A DNA stretch of 64,000 bases from Bombardia bombarda (taxonomy: Eukaryota > Ascomycota > Sordariomycetes > Sordariales > Lasiosphaeriaceae), in assembly GCA_030512295.1 (NCBI GenBank), contig JAULSR010000001.1:3371001-3435000 (forward strand). Direction: 5' to 3'. The notes under the pieces are model-generated. The model was not told the origin of the DNA and made no database searches. It saw only the letters and a program-made list of their open reading frames with translations. The stretch's first letter is position 1, and each line of letters opens with the position of its first letter. The position numbers and the translations under genes are program-made. Below are positions 11,609 to 23,700 of the stretch, piece by piece.

Positions 11609-14600
11609 ATGGCCAGCCCTCCCCAGGACTCGCCAATCGGGCTGATCGCCCAAAGCCTTGTTGACTTTTCCCTCCACGGCTCATTCCCCGAAGAAAAGGC
11701 CTCCTCCCTAACAGTAGACGCCGACGCCCTCCCACCAGCAATCGACGCCCTCGTCCGGGCCAAGTCCAAGCTCCAGGTTCACCCCCCTTCCCCCGTACCT
11801 ACCTCCAATCCCCATACTGAAACTGTTATTCCAGGCCGAGATCCACGCCATCAACCAAGAAACCGCCGACGACGTCCGCTCATGGCAGACCAACGCCCAA
11901 TCCGTGCAAGACGACATCATCCGCTCCAAAGCCCTGGCCAACGACATCCTGAAGCGCGCCGAAACCCCCGCCGTGTCCGGCAAGACGATATCCGACGCCG
12001 AGGCCAAGGTGGCCTTTCTGCGCCGCGAGCTCAGCTACAATGCCCAGGTGCAGGGCGCATTGAAGGGCATCCGGGGCGTGAATCGGGTGCTCGACGAGGT
12101 CGAGCAGGCGCGTGACGAGCGCCGCATTCTGGATGCGCTGCATCTTTTGGAAAGTGAGCTAGCTGTCTAGGCTGTGTGTGTGGTTCGCAAAACGTCAGGA
12201 GTTATGCTAAAGGTTGCGTGTCTCAGGATCGTGGAAGGAGCTCGACGCCATCCCGGTGAGCAAGTCCTGCAGGGCGCTCAGGCTGTTGGACATTAGGGCG
12301 TTTGAGCTCAAGTCGGATGTGCATGAGGTTTTTGACCATGTGTGGAAAACACTTATACACATTGACGTGGGCGGGCGGAGCATGTCGATAAGTGGTACTC
12401 GAGAAGGTAGGTGGCTGCTACCCCGGTTCTGAAATTCGTTTGGTGGTGGTCGTGGCTTAATCGTCGGTGTAGATGAGCCCATGAGCCTTGCGGACGCCGT
12501 GATAGGACTTAAGGCGTACAAGGAGGTTGATCAACGGGCAACCCAGCTTTGGCATGACGTGAACCAAGCGGTTCTTTTTCCAAGGATGGATGTTAGCAGA
12601 GACGTCCTGCCTGCTGTTCAGATCGACGAGGTACGTTTGTGTGTATTGCTTTCCTTGATATGCGGTTGGTAACACTGGATACTAGAACACCCTGAAATTA
12701 CAGGGGACGACGGACAAGTCTATCGAGGCATTGCTTGCCGATTTGGAGCAGATATTCTCGTTTCTGGTACAGAGATTACCTTCGGACCTGGTTGCTACCA
12801 TGTCGTCTATTCTCTTGCCGGAACTTATCCCAAAACTTACAAAGGTCTGGCTGGATTCGGCTGTTCCGTCTTCGCTCCAGGAGATGGATAGATTTGAGCA
12901 GGTCATTGCAGTTGCTAAGAGCTTCTACACGACTTTGAGGTCACTTGGGCTGTCGAATCTTGGGGATTTGCAGGAGTGGACAGATAGCGCGCCTCGGGTG
13001 TGGCTTTCGAAGCGCAGAGAAGCCGCGCTGGATTCAGTCCGGACGAAACTATCACAAGGTAAGTTATCCTTTGCTATTTGCCATCTGCTCACCAATTCGC
13101 CAAATATCCTAATACTCTCAAGGGCTTGGCGCACCACATCAGGTTGAGAAGGTAGAGAAGCAACTGGTGTCAAGATCGGAGGGCAAGCAATTGGCTGCCA
13201 ATCGCGCCACGCCTTCTGCCGATGACCCCTGGGACACAGCATGGTCTGACGAGGAAGAGCCAAGTAATGAAGAAGCTCAAAATAACGATACAAGTAGACC
13301 TCGCGACGAGGCTGATGATGGGGGTGCTGATGCCTGGGGCTGGGGGGATGAGGACCCCGAACCGGAGCAGCCCGAAAAGCACGAGGAGGATAAACATGAC
13401 GAAGAGGATGATCCGACTGCGGCCTGGGGATGGGGCGACGAAGTCAATGACGACGATGCGGAGGTCACCAAACCCTCTAATGGACCGCCGTCATCAGCGC
13501 CAGAGCCGCAGATCAGAGAGATGACGTTGAAAGAGACGTACAGCATATCGTCTATGCCGCAGCCGGTCCTGGACCTGGTATTTGCCATAGTTGAGGACGG
13601 CGCGGCTTTGACACACGACAGCTATGCGAGCAGCCCTGTCACGGCAGCCGCGGCAGGTCTCTTCAGCTTGCCGACTCTTACGTTGGCTATGTTTAGGGCT
13701 GTATCGCCATACTACTACGGAACTGATATTGGTGGAAGCATGTAGGTTCATAAGAGTAGCTAATGGTTCACGCGTGGTTCATGGCTAACAAAGCAAAGGT
13801 TTCTATACAACGACGCAAACTATCTATCGGAACGGCTGGCAGAGTTTGCAGCAGCGTGGAAAGCCAGAGACGATATCAGTACACGGGCGCAAAACATGCT
13901 GCGGCTGGACAACGACATTAAATCGTTGCAGAACTTTGCAAGCCGTGCGTATAGCAACGAGATGAACACGCAGAAGACGGTTCTTCGGGATCTCCTTGGT
14001 GGTAAGATAAAGTCTTTTCTTTGCTGTCCTGTTTACTTAGTCAGTAGTACATGTTCTCTAACACCATGATAATAAAACCAGGCGAACAAAATCTCATGCA
14101 AAACGATGACACCGAAAGCTGCGTATCATCGGCCGTCGCGCGCGTGCGCGCCATCGCCATCGCGTGGGAAGGCATCCTAGCGAGGTCAGCATGGCAGCAG
14201 GCAGTGGGCTCGCTCGCCGACGCCGTGGCGACCAAGATGATTGGAGACGTCATGGACCTGCCGTCCATCGGACAGGACGAGGCATACAACATTGCCAACC
14301 TGATCGCCACGGTCACGGGCCTCGACGACTTGTTTCTGCCCAGCCGGTTTTCACAACAACAGCAACAGCAGGCACAACAAGGTGACGAGATCCCAACCAC
14401 GGCGCAGTACGCACCATCGTGGCTCAGGCTAAAGTACCTGTCCGAGGTGCTGCAGAGCAACTTGAAGGATGTGAGGTATCTGTGGGTGGAGAGCGAGCTG
14501 AGTCTGTATTATACGGCGGAGGAGGTGGTGGATCTGATCAATTTGAGCTTTGAGGATAACCCAAGGACGAGGGAGGTGATCAGGGAGATTAAGCAGAAGC

Positions 14601-14617
14601 CGAGGCCGTTGGGGTAG
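11609..14617 (+). CDS. zw10: Zw10/Dsl1-type tethering protein (centromere/kinetochore protein zw10 homologue)
   Basis: Subunit of the Dsl1/NRZ tethering complex that captures COPI vesicles at the ER; in animals the homologue also acts at kinetochores. Eight exons: 11609-11776, 11835-12153, 12227-12406, 12473-12630, 12686-13058, 13123-13741, 13799-14001, 14082-14617. All junctions have GT and AG and keep phase, giving 851 residues. The N-terminal third is helical (TADDVRSWQTNAQSVQDDII, LLERSWKELDAIPVSKSCRA). The middle holds an acidic linker with two WGWGDE repeats, which I associate with filamentous-fungal Zw10 proteins. The C-terminal part (MFLYNDANYLSERLAEFA, YAPSWLRLKYLSEVLQSNLK, IREIKQKPRP) resembles the conserved end of the family. 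Seven introns make this the most interrupted gene here. The 3' end converges with phosphoserine aminotransferase. Confidence 0.88.
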
Positions 14618-15519
14618 GTGGGGGTATACTACCTACTCTTGATGTAGCGGAGGGTATGCTGGGAGAAGGGGCGAATGGACGGTCGGCGGGAGTGTTTGGT
14701 AGGTATCGTTGGATACGGTTGAATGGTAGTGCAATTTTGATTGGGTAGATTGCTTGAAAAAGCTACGTATTTCGAAACACGGCCTCATTGTGGTGGGATG
14801 GGTGATGCTGTCGTTCTGGAGTCGTTGTTCACATACCATAGTAGACCGGTACTGATTTTGGTAGTCGTTCATTCGGCTAACATGCTTGGAGGTAACAAAG
14901 ACATTTCCGTTGGTTCAATTTGTTTGACGCCTAGTATTGTGGTATGATGGTAACGAGGATGGAGCATTTCTCAGGATATTTTCTCAGGATAATTTCTCAG
15001 GATATCGAGTAGAGAAGAGGGAGTGGTAACTCTTGTCAGATTAAGTGTAAATGGTAAGTCATGAAAAAAAAAAAAACTGAGATTGATACTGAGGGAGAAA
15101 TTTCAGAACTAAGCTTTACTGGTCCTCTCTTCCAGATCACCCATAAGGGTTCGTAAGGTGCAATAGAAGATAAATTCTATATTCGTTTGTTTACTTTTTA
15201 TTTTTGCCCAATCGTTGAACCGGGCCACCCCTATACTAGAGGCGCATTACTAAGTACCTTATTTGTTGAAGGGCCTACTACCTACCACCAAACCGACCCA
15301 AGTTTTTAAAACCACATCACCGCAAGTTAAATCGACGACGTATCTCACGCACACAAAATGCTCTGCTATGCTTACCATGCCACACCCAATGCTTCTCTCC
15401 CGTGGTATTCTGAGAGGCTTCTGGGCTTCGTTTGCTGTCCAAAATCTCTCTCCACCCAGTAAATTTTGTTGTATCCCCACGCGACTGATTGTTGAAGATT
15501 AAAGCTTGCCATTAAGCAT
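14618..15519. other. Convergent 3' spacer between zw10 and ser1
   Basis: About 900 bp between two stop codons. It has three tandem TTTCTCAGGATA-type units (about 14969-15004), a 13-base A run near 15065 and an A/T-rich stretch at 15160-15210. I see no gene; both 3' UTRs are expected here. Confidence 0.5.
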
Positions 15520-16936
15520 CTAAGCCTTGGCAAACGAGTCAATAAACTTTGCGAGCTTCTCGGCCCCCTCCAGGGGGATCGAGTTGTAGTTGGAAGCGCG
15601 GATCCCGCCGACGCTGCGATGGCCCTTGAGGCCCGTCAAGCCGAGGGCGGTTGCCTCCTTGAGGAAGGCCTTTTCGGACTCGTCGACGGTGCCGTTCTGT
15701 AGAGAAGAAGAAGTAAGTATGCTTGTTATGCTGTAAAAGAGTTCAGGAGGATGACTTGTCTCACCTTGGTAACGCGGAAGCAAATGTTCATCCTTGAGCG
15801 GACCGACTTGTGCGGCACGATCTTGTACGCATCCGGATGCGACTCGAGCGCTGAGTAGATCAGGTTTGCCTTCTTCTCGGACACGGCCTGTTGGCCATCG
15901 ACCTTGTTCGGGTAGGTCTTTAGAAGCTTCTTGAGGACTTGGCCGGCGATGTAGACGCTGTTACAGGTATATTAGCCCGCTCTTCATCCTGGCTGGGTGA
16001 TAACAACAGGGTGAAAACTTACTCAAAGATGCTCAACGTGTTGTACAGGCTGTTATTCTTGGCAATAATTTCATACTGGAATACGATGGGCGGGATGGGC
16101 AGCCCTAGCTTGCGCATGAGCGCCGGGCTGGGCTGTGTGATGGCAGGCTGTAGGAAGCTCTTCCTGATGGCAGCGACAGTAACACCGGTGCAGCCCAGGT
16201 TCTTTTGGGCGCCAAAGAACAGAAGCGAGTAGTTGGCGACGGGCACGCGGCGGGACAGGATATTGGACGACATGTCGGCGACGACGATGGGGCCAGTGCC
16301 GTCGGCGTTGGGTGCCAGCACCTTGGGGAACTCGGGAAACTCGACGCCGTCGACCGTCTCGTTGTCGCAGTAGTAGACCATGGCGGCGTCCTTGCTGAGC
16401 CTCCAGGTGCTCTGGTCGGGGATGGTGCCGAACTTGCCGCCGTTGTCGGCGCGCGCGTCGGCGACCAGGTTGACGTACTCGGGGCCCAGCAGGCGCGTTG
16501 CCTCTTGGTAGGCCTTGAGCGACCAGCCGCCCGTCACGATGTAGTCGAGCTTCAGGCTGGACTCGACCTTGGCGCGCAGGGCGGCGAGGACCTGGTCCTC
16601 GGCGGCGTCGGGGCCGAGGTCCTTGAGGATGGCGGCGTGCTGGCGGGCGACCCAGGCGCCGACCATGTTGTAGACCGAGGCCGAGAACTCGCCGGTGCCG
16701 CCGCCCTGCATGAACAGGACTTCGTAGTCGGCGGCGGGGATGTCGAGGTACGAGGCCAGGTCGGCCTTGGCCTCGTTGATGATGGTGGCGGCCAGCTCGG
16801 AGCGATGGCTGTGCTCGGCGATGCCCAGGCCGGTGCCGTTGTAGTCGACGAGTGCCTTTGCCGCCGTCTCAAGCACCTCGGTCGGCAGGAGGGCTGGGCC
16901 CGCACCGAAGTAGGTGATGTCAGCGCGAGTGGGCAT
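15520..16936 (-). CDS. ser1: Phosphoserine aminotransferase (SerC/Ser1)
   Basis: PLP enzyme converting 3-phosphohydroxypyruvate and glutamate to 3-phosphoserine in serine synthesis. Exons 16936-16023, 15957-15765 and 15696-15520 join through introns of 65 bp (gtaagt...acag) and 68 bp (gtgaga...acag) to give 427 residues, typical of the family. Visible features are the N-terminal FGAGPALLP, the substrate loop [33 protein letters not shown] and the PLP lysine in [15 protein letters not shown] (near residue 245). The C-terminal ends ([35 protein letters not shown]) are only recovered after splicing. The ATG is followed by [11 protein letters not shown]. The gene converges with zw10. Confidence 0.95.
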
Positions 16937-18784
16937 TTTTCGTGATGTTTTTTGTTTTCTTTCTGTGGTTTGGTTTTGGTTTTGGTTGAGATTATTATTG
17001 TATAATTAGGTAGCTAGCGAAGGAGGTATATACTATGAGATAAAAGTTATTGCAGTTTGGGTTGTCATCCGGCGAAGAACGTATGACTCCATGAAATGAC
17101 TCCCCCGTCCATCACCAAGACCACTGGCTGCTGGGTACCTTACCTGCCTGTCCAATTGGAGCATGGGCGACCCGGCGCCGCGCCTTGAGGAGGGGTGGAG
17201 GGGTGAAAGAAATCGAATTGCGCCGGCCCCGGTCTCGGCCGGCTGCTAGGCCTCGAGAAATCACTTGAGTCACGCCTACCCCAGATTTTACTACGGTTTA
17301 CAGGGGGGGAAAGCGCCGCGCCGTGGGGTCAAGAGGGCCTGGAGCGTTACTGATCGGGGTTGCAAAGTGGGGGCTTGCAGCGCCGGGGCGGGGTTGTTGA
17401 CCCCTCGTCCAATTGCCCTACACACCCGGATGCTGCCCTGTCGCCACGCCAGTCCCCCGGGCCGCGACCCAAGGTAGCTTCCGATGCGGGATGACGGGTG
17501 TCCGGTCTAGTTGTCTGGAGGAGGGCTGAATATATTGATTGGCGCGAGGGGGGAGTGAGTGGCCTTGGAGCATGTTAGTAATAGTGAAGCTCAGGTAACC
17601 AACCACCCATCGGGGTTCGGCTTTATATCTGCCGACCGACATTCATGTTATAGGTCCACGAGCCCCCTAATTTGGCACTTACCTTGGTACCGTGTAGGCC
17701 GGCTCGCTGGTAGTACGGTAGTACCTTCCGTAAGAGTTGTGGACAATGTGCCTCCGAGTCGTCTTCTTAACCAGAAAGAGCTGTTGTCTTGCTTATTCCA
17801 GCTTGAAGATCTATCACAATGAAGCCAAAACCGGTCGCCTCAATTCAATGCGGTACATCGCCTTGCCTGTCACCTTGCCTCTTTGGTACTTATTATCGAT
17901 GATGTTCTCTTGGGCGGGCATACCTCTAGACTACCTACACAAACCAAAAGGATTCATTGTGATCACCACTCTATGCAGTTGGGTCGCACTGGAGGCTGGT
18001 TGCAAAGTTTCAGAACCCTTGTCGTCAACCATTCAGCTGGGCCTCAACCCCTCGGGATGATCAAGTTCGGCGTTGCAGCATCTGCCGTGATGCGTCTGCA
18101 CGCACTGTATGTGCGCCGACACTGGCATACTACATGAGAGATGGTGGCAGAATGTCCAGACAGCGCTAAGTTGCAGGGATGTCAAGTATCGTCAAAGTTA
18201 TAATTAAGAAGCCCCAGATGCCCGGCCTTCGAGGCTGGTTGGCCATCCCTCCTTTTATGAAGCACAAGTGCCTCGACTGTTTTCCGGCCAAGTTCAGAGT
18301 CCAGACTCCCCTTGTTGTCGAGCATTCTTCATCTTGCGCGGCTTTGTTCCCACCAGAGGACCCTGGGTATTCTAATCCGCAGTACCCAGAGGCCCATATA
18401 AGCGATCGCTGCCTCGGCCTGGGCCATGCACCGATTGCCAATTGTCGGGCGGATCTTCAAATAAAGTTCCACCGCGTGCTATGGGAGCTGCCTGACAAAA
18501 ACAAGAGCGCCCAGGAGAAGAAGGTGCAAGAGGGGCCGGGTTATCAAGAATTCAAGAGCAGTTTGGGGGATATTTCCGTGGGCGTACAAGATAGAAGCCT
18601 GCTCAGGATGGCGGATCGAAAGAACTCGGAAGCTGGGCCGACAAGACACTCGCATTCGATTCCCGCAGCGTCATTCCGTGCGCCACCACCTCCCCCCCCC
18701 CCCCCCCCCCCCCCCTCTCTTCTTTCCCACCTTTCCCCACACCCGTCGCAATGCTTACTCGCACGAGGCTGAACCTGAATTCTG
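16937..18784. other. Intergenic region between ser1 and the SDR-like gene
   Basis: About 1.85 kb containing the ser1 promoter (16937 onward, with a TTTGGTTTTGG tract) and the leader of the SDR-like gene. TACC/GGTA blocks occur near 17137-17150 and 17670-17730. A 197-codon plus-strand frame at 18179-18772 ends in a poly-proline stretch translated from a C homopolymer and has no domain, so I treat it as noise. Confidence 0.45.
18692..18715 (+). repeat. Poly-C homopolymer (24 C)
   Basis: An uninterrupted run of 24 C about 70 bases upstream of the SDR-like start codon, flanked by CCACCACCT and TCTCTTCTTTCC. Its true length is probably uncertain given the other homopolymer problems in this sequence. 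Confidence 0.9.
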
Positions 18785-19943
18785 ATGGATCAAATAGCAA
18801 CGCACAACTCGCCGAGGACCTGGTTCTTGACGTCTTCGCTATCGCCTCTCAGTATACGTCTGATACGCCTGCTGCTGGCCCACGGAGACTATGTCGTCGC
18901 ATGTCTGCCGCCGCATGAGATTGAGCACGATGACCGCAGCGCAGAGTTTCGTGAGCTCATAAATGAGTGCAAGAGCAACCGCAAGGACAGAGAGGGCTGG
19001 AAGGACAGGATTCGCGGCATCCGTTGCGATGGACGTGTCATGGGCCAGTGCGGTGCTGCCGTCGCCGAGGCCGTTCAGGTCTTTGGCCGCATCGATATTC
19101 TGCTCTGTTGCAAGTATGAAGGCAAGTTTCGCTATCTGTCTATCTGTTCATCGAAATGGAAAATCCGCTAATACCGAGAAAACAGCCGTCATCGGCACCG
19201 TTGAAGAACTCGGCGTCTCCGCCGCAACACGCAACCTCGTGCGTGACCAGTTCGAAACCATATTCTTCTCCCAAGTCAACTTCATCAAGGCCGCACTCCC
19301 GCAGTTCCGCGCCCAGCACACGGGTCACATCATGATCCTCACCAGCATCGGCGGCCACATCGGGACCCCGGGCATGTCCATCTACTCGGCCGCCACCTGG
19401 GCGCTCGAGGGCTTCTGCGACTCCTTGGCCTACGAGATCGCCCCGTTCAACATCAAGGTGACCATCGTGCAGCCCAACAAGGAGATCCAGAGCCTCACCA
19501 ACAAGATCATCTTTGCCCCCCAGCTGCCCTACTACGACAGCGAGATCAACCCGGCGCCGGGGATGCGCGACATGCTGACAAACGTGCTGAATGTGAACCC
19601 CGACACGGCTATCGAGCCCTCCGACGACGAGATCCAGTTCCGCTATCCCCGCCTGCCCAGCGCGACGCTAGACAAGCTCGTCATGGAGACGGTGCACGCG
19701 CTGACGGCCATTGGCGGCCACGAGAACCCGCCCGCGAGACATATTGTCGGGTTCGAGGGCAGCATTGCGGTTAAGGAGAAGCTCAAGACGGTCACGGAGG
19801 AGCTGGAGGATTTTGTCGAGGCCAGTTTGGCGGTGGACATTTTTGATAGTGAGCTTAAGGCAGAGGCGAGAGAGGGGAGGTCGATGATGATGGAGGGGGT
19901 TAGGTCGGGGTCTGTCTCTGGAGGAGCAGGGCCGTCGACCTGA
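18785..19943 (+). CDS. SDR-fold (short-chain dehydrogenase-like) protein with degenerate catalytic motifs
   Basis: Exons 18785-19121 and 19186-19943 give 364 residues. The 64-bp intron begins GC (gcaagt) and ends AAACAG, a GC-AG intron; the frame across it (KYEAVIGTVEELG) is continuous. The Rossmann-like order of an SDR is visible: RTWFLTSSLSPLSIRLIRLL for strand 1, FGRIDILLCC for strand 4, HIMILTSIGGHIGTPGMSIY for strand 5, and FNIKVTIVQPNKEI for strand 6. The TGxxxGIG cofactor motif is replaced by TSSLSPLS, NNAG is absent, and the Tyr-x-x-x-Lys pair reads YSAAT (Tyr179, Thr183 in the lysine position; Ser166 kept). I infer a non-catalytic or atypical member. A similar sequence seems familiar from other filamentous fungi, but I cannot name its role. 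Confidence 0.82.
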
Positions 19944-20190
19944 GAGGGTGTTCGAAGGCTATTGTGTATATAAGATTTGCGGTTTCTATATGTACTACTG
20001 GGGTGGGTTGGTCAGGCTTGACTCTGGTTTTTTTCGGATGGGAAGTGGCGCTTGCGATGTTTGCGTTTTTATATAATTTGTCATTGTTTATATTGTCATG
20101 GACGTACTACGAAGTTAAACGGCACTTTGTTCAATATCTTGAGATACATTATCTTAGATGAGTTGCAGGTGTAGGCACTTAAGTTGGACT

Positions 20191-20214
20191 GAAGCTTCAA
20201 AAGCTTGAAGCTTC
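20191..20214. promoter_or_regulatory. Pair of GAAGCTTC palindromes (heat-shock-element-like)
   Basis: GAAGCTTC occurs at 20191-20198 and again at 20207-20214, with AAGCTT also between them. GAAnnTTC is the core of a heat-shock element. The site is about 590 bp upstream of the trs120 start and 250 bp downstream of the SDR-like stop. Function is inference only. Confidence 0.3.
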
Positions 20215-20799
20215 AAGTTTCCTGAGCTTGGAGCTCTCATTCAGGGGTTCCAATTTGAGAGCCCAGCTCCCGTGCAGGGTGCATACAGGGCCCCAGTCGT
20301 GCACAGAGCATGCTAAAACAACAGGCCAATCACAGCGGGATGGTCTCTGCGTCCATGCCGTTTCAAGACAGAGCGTGGGCCCGGCGCTTGGGCCCAGCTA
20401 CGAGACAGCTGATTGAAGCTCAATCCTGGCATCTTCAGGTGGCTGCCCATTTCGCCCGCTATAACCAGTAACACGGATACAGTGTGTACTTTGTCGTGTG
20501 CACATGTGCAATTCGATATCGTGGCTGCCTGTTCCAAATATCCGTCTTACCTCCCACGGCTGAAACCGACGAGTACCCTAACATTTACAAATTGCGACAA
20601 AAGATCGAACGAGGACCATCTTTGGAGTGAGTACCTTACTGCTCAGCGACGCCAGAGGCTCGAAAGCGAGCCAAGTGCGAATAGCGGCACCACACCCCCC
20701 CTGCTCGATGCGCCCCTGGTCCCCAGCCTCGACATGTCCTTGCCCCCGACCTAAGCTTTACTGCTGTACGCGACACGTGGGAATGACCGCGGTGCAACA

Positions 20800-23700
20800 A
20801 TGACTTCAGATCCTCTCCTACCCACCGCGCCGGCGAGGGTGAAGGCATTGGTACTGCCCGTTGGCCGCATCACGCGCGACCGCTTCACCACCTTTGTCGA
20901 TCGCCTCAACGGTGAACATGTCGTCCACCTCCGCGACATCAGCGCCGATGGCCGTCCGCATAGAAGTGCGTACATACATACACACATACATTCATACAGC
21001 AAACCCACCTTCCTGCACTACTATGTCATGAAACTATGTCGGCTAACAGGAGTCTCTCTCTTTCTAGATATGTTCTCGCCCCTCGCCTTCCCCGGCGGCG
21101 CAATCTTCTACGAGCTCAACACCCACCTCCCTCCCCCGTCGCACCTCGCCCTCTCGCCCTTCGACCTCTACCGGGAGCCGCTCGCCCTCATCGCCGTGGC
21201 AGATGGCGCCGAGCTCGGCAAGGCCGTCTTCAGCAGGCGGCACTCGGGCGGCCGCACGGCCGAGGAGACAAACATACGGGCCCTCTACCAGGACCTCGAG
21301 GAGCTCCGGGACCACTACCCCCGCATCCTGGTGCACCACGTGCTCATATTCGACTACACGCCCTCGGTGCCCATCCCCGAGGGCCTCATCACCATCCCGC
21401 CCGCCGAGCTGCACAAGCGCACCACCATGAAGACGGTCATGTGCGACATCTCGTCGCTGCTCCTCGCCGAGATGACCACGCTCGCCAAGTCGTTCGAGGC
21501 TGTCCCGTTTATCGACTCGCCCGGTCACTCGTCCAACCTGCGCCAGGTCAACGGCGCCTGGGTTCCTGGGGAGGACGAGCCCATGGGCGCGGGGACGGCA
21601 GCGGCGGCGGCGTCTAGGAGGAACTCGCAGCACGCCATGCCGCTGACCTCGCGGTCCAGCTCAGCGAGTGGCATCCCCGACAGGAGCCACGTGCGCATGT
21701 CCATGCCGCCGGTGCCATCGAGGGGCGGCATTTTCCCCTCGAGCAACTCCACGCCAGCGCGCCCGTCGACGCCCGTCAACGGCAGGAGCGGGCTCTCGAA
21801 CCCGCCGACTACGTTTGATGAACTCCAGGGGGGCGGCGGCGACTCTGGGCCCAACAGCCCCGAGCACACAAACGCCCCATGGATGGACGGGGAAGGGTTC
21901 AGAACGCAGAGCCAGGACAGGGTGTCAGTGCAGGGGTTTGGGTCCGGCGGGCTTAACGAGCGGTGGCGGAACAAGGGCAAGAGCAGGGTGCAGATCGTGC
22001 TGGGCTCGCTCTACCTGCAGGCCGGGCGGTGGAGCGACGCGCTGAAGGAGCTCTGCGAGGGCGCCGTCGTGGCCAAGTCGATTAACGATCATCTGTGGCA
22101 CGGCAAGGCGCTGGAGCTGGCGCTTGTCAGTTTGTTGTTGCTCGGCTGGGCGGGGATAGAGTTCCAGATCCCGACTGTGATGCTGCCGCCGGCGGAGAAG
22201 GGCGCGGGCCCGAGCCTGATGGCGGCGATCCAGGAGGCGGAGAGCAGGAACCCGAAGCAGCCGCGCTGGCTGCGGAATCTGCAGATTTATATGCCTGAGC
22301 TGCTCGACAGGATACTGTCGCTGTACTCGAGGATCTCGGCGGAACATCTCCCGCCGCTGCCGCTATCGGAGGCTACGATTAGGTTCTCGAGGATGCTCAC
22401 CGCGCTGCATATTGCGGGTGGGCAGCTGGGCGAGGAGTCGTTGGATATAATGGTCTTTGGCAAGATGCCTGAGATTCGGCTGACGACGTCTCCGAGGTTC
22501 AATATCACACCGACGAGGACGCAGATTGTTACGATGGTGTTTCGAGCTTTCCCCGCGTCTGCGCCCGATCTTTTGACCACCATTGACAGAATAGTAATTC
22601 TCAGTGGCATTGCGTCTGTGTTGGGCGTGCTGGGCTTTCAGAGGAAGAAGGCCATGGTGGTCAGGGAGCTCGTGTCGGTGCTCATCGGCGGCCTGGTGGA
22701 GGCGCGCATGCGAGGCGCTGCTGATGTCGGCATCCACCCGGCTGCCGGGCTGATGGGGTTGAACAACATAAATGGCCAGGGCAATGGCGGCGGCGCCCTG
22801 GAGCTCGGAGAGGGAGACATTGAGCATGGAATTGGTGCTTTTCTGGGGCTTCTTCTCAAGACATATGGGGTCGTTGGCGGTGATCTGGGCTCTACTACGT
22901 CGAGTGCTCCCGAGGGCGACTCAGATGCTGCGGTGCTCGCGAGGATACAGAGGCAGTCTGCGTCGAGATTCTTTGGGATGCCGAGCGTCAAGCTTAATCT
23001 CCTCCGGGTCTGCATCAACTTCTCCGAGGCGCTGCCGGATTTTGCGGGCGTGTTGAAGTTCTCGAGCGACCTCTTGCGCACGGCTGGGAGCGGGATTGCG
23101 CCTGGCCCGCGGCGAGAAAATGCTTACCCGGCGTTGAGCAGGGAGGAGCAGGTCCGCTTGGCCGCTAATATCTCGAAGACGTCGAACCTATCTAAAAGGC
23201 TGGGCTCCAGCCATTTGACGGCTGAGTACTGGGACGAGTTTCTTCTTAGGGGCGTCAAGCTGGAGCCGCTTCCCCTGACCAGAACCCCTATCCGACACGC
23301 AGGGAGCGTTCTGCCGAGCGCGGTCACGGCAAGGGCATCCCAGGATGTTGATCCTTTTATTTACAACCCATTCTTGAAGCAGCCTGACGCGGCAGCCGTC
23401 GAGAAGATAGTAGTTGCTGGGGAGAAGGCGAGCTTCAAGCTCATGCTACAGAACCCGTACGAGATTGAGGTGATTGTGGAAAGTGTTCGGCTCGATACTG
23501 AGGGGGCCGAGTTTGAATCCTCGGTAGAGAGCACGCTGATTGGTCCGTATCGGACACAGATATTGAGTATATCCGGCGTGCCGAAGAGCGCGGGAACGCT
23601 CAAGATCACGGGCGCCATAATACGGGTCAAGGGCTGCCGGGAGAGGAGGTTTCCCATATTCCAGGAGCCATGGGCGCCCGAGAACGGCATCAAGGTCAAG

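Noticed and set aside
16205..16945. 246-codon plus-strand frame opposite ser1.
   Set aside because: Antisense shadow of a GC-rich coding exon (Val/Gly/Asp-rich translation typical of such shadows).
18179..18772. 197-codon plus-strand frame upstream of the SDR-like gene.
   Set aside because: Its end is translated from the C24 homopolymer, no domain is visible and codon use looks unselected; treated as the leader region.
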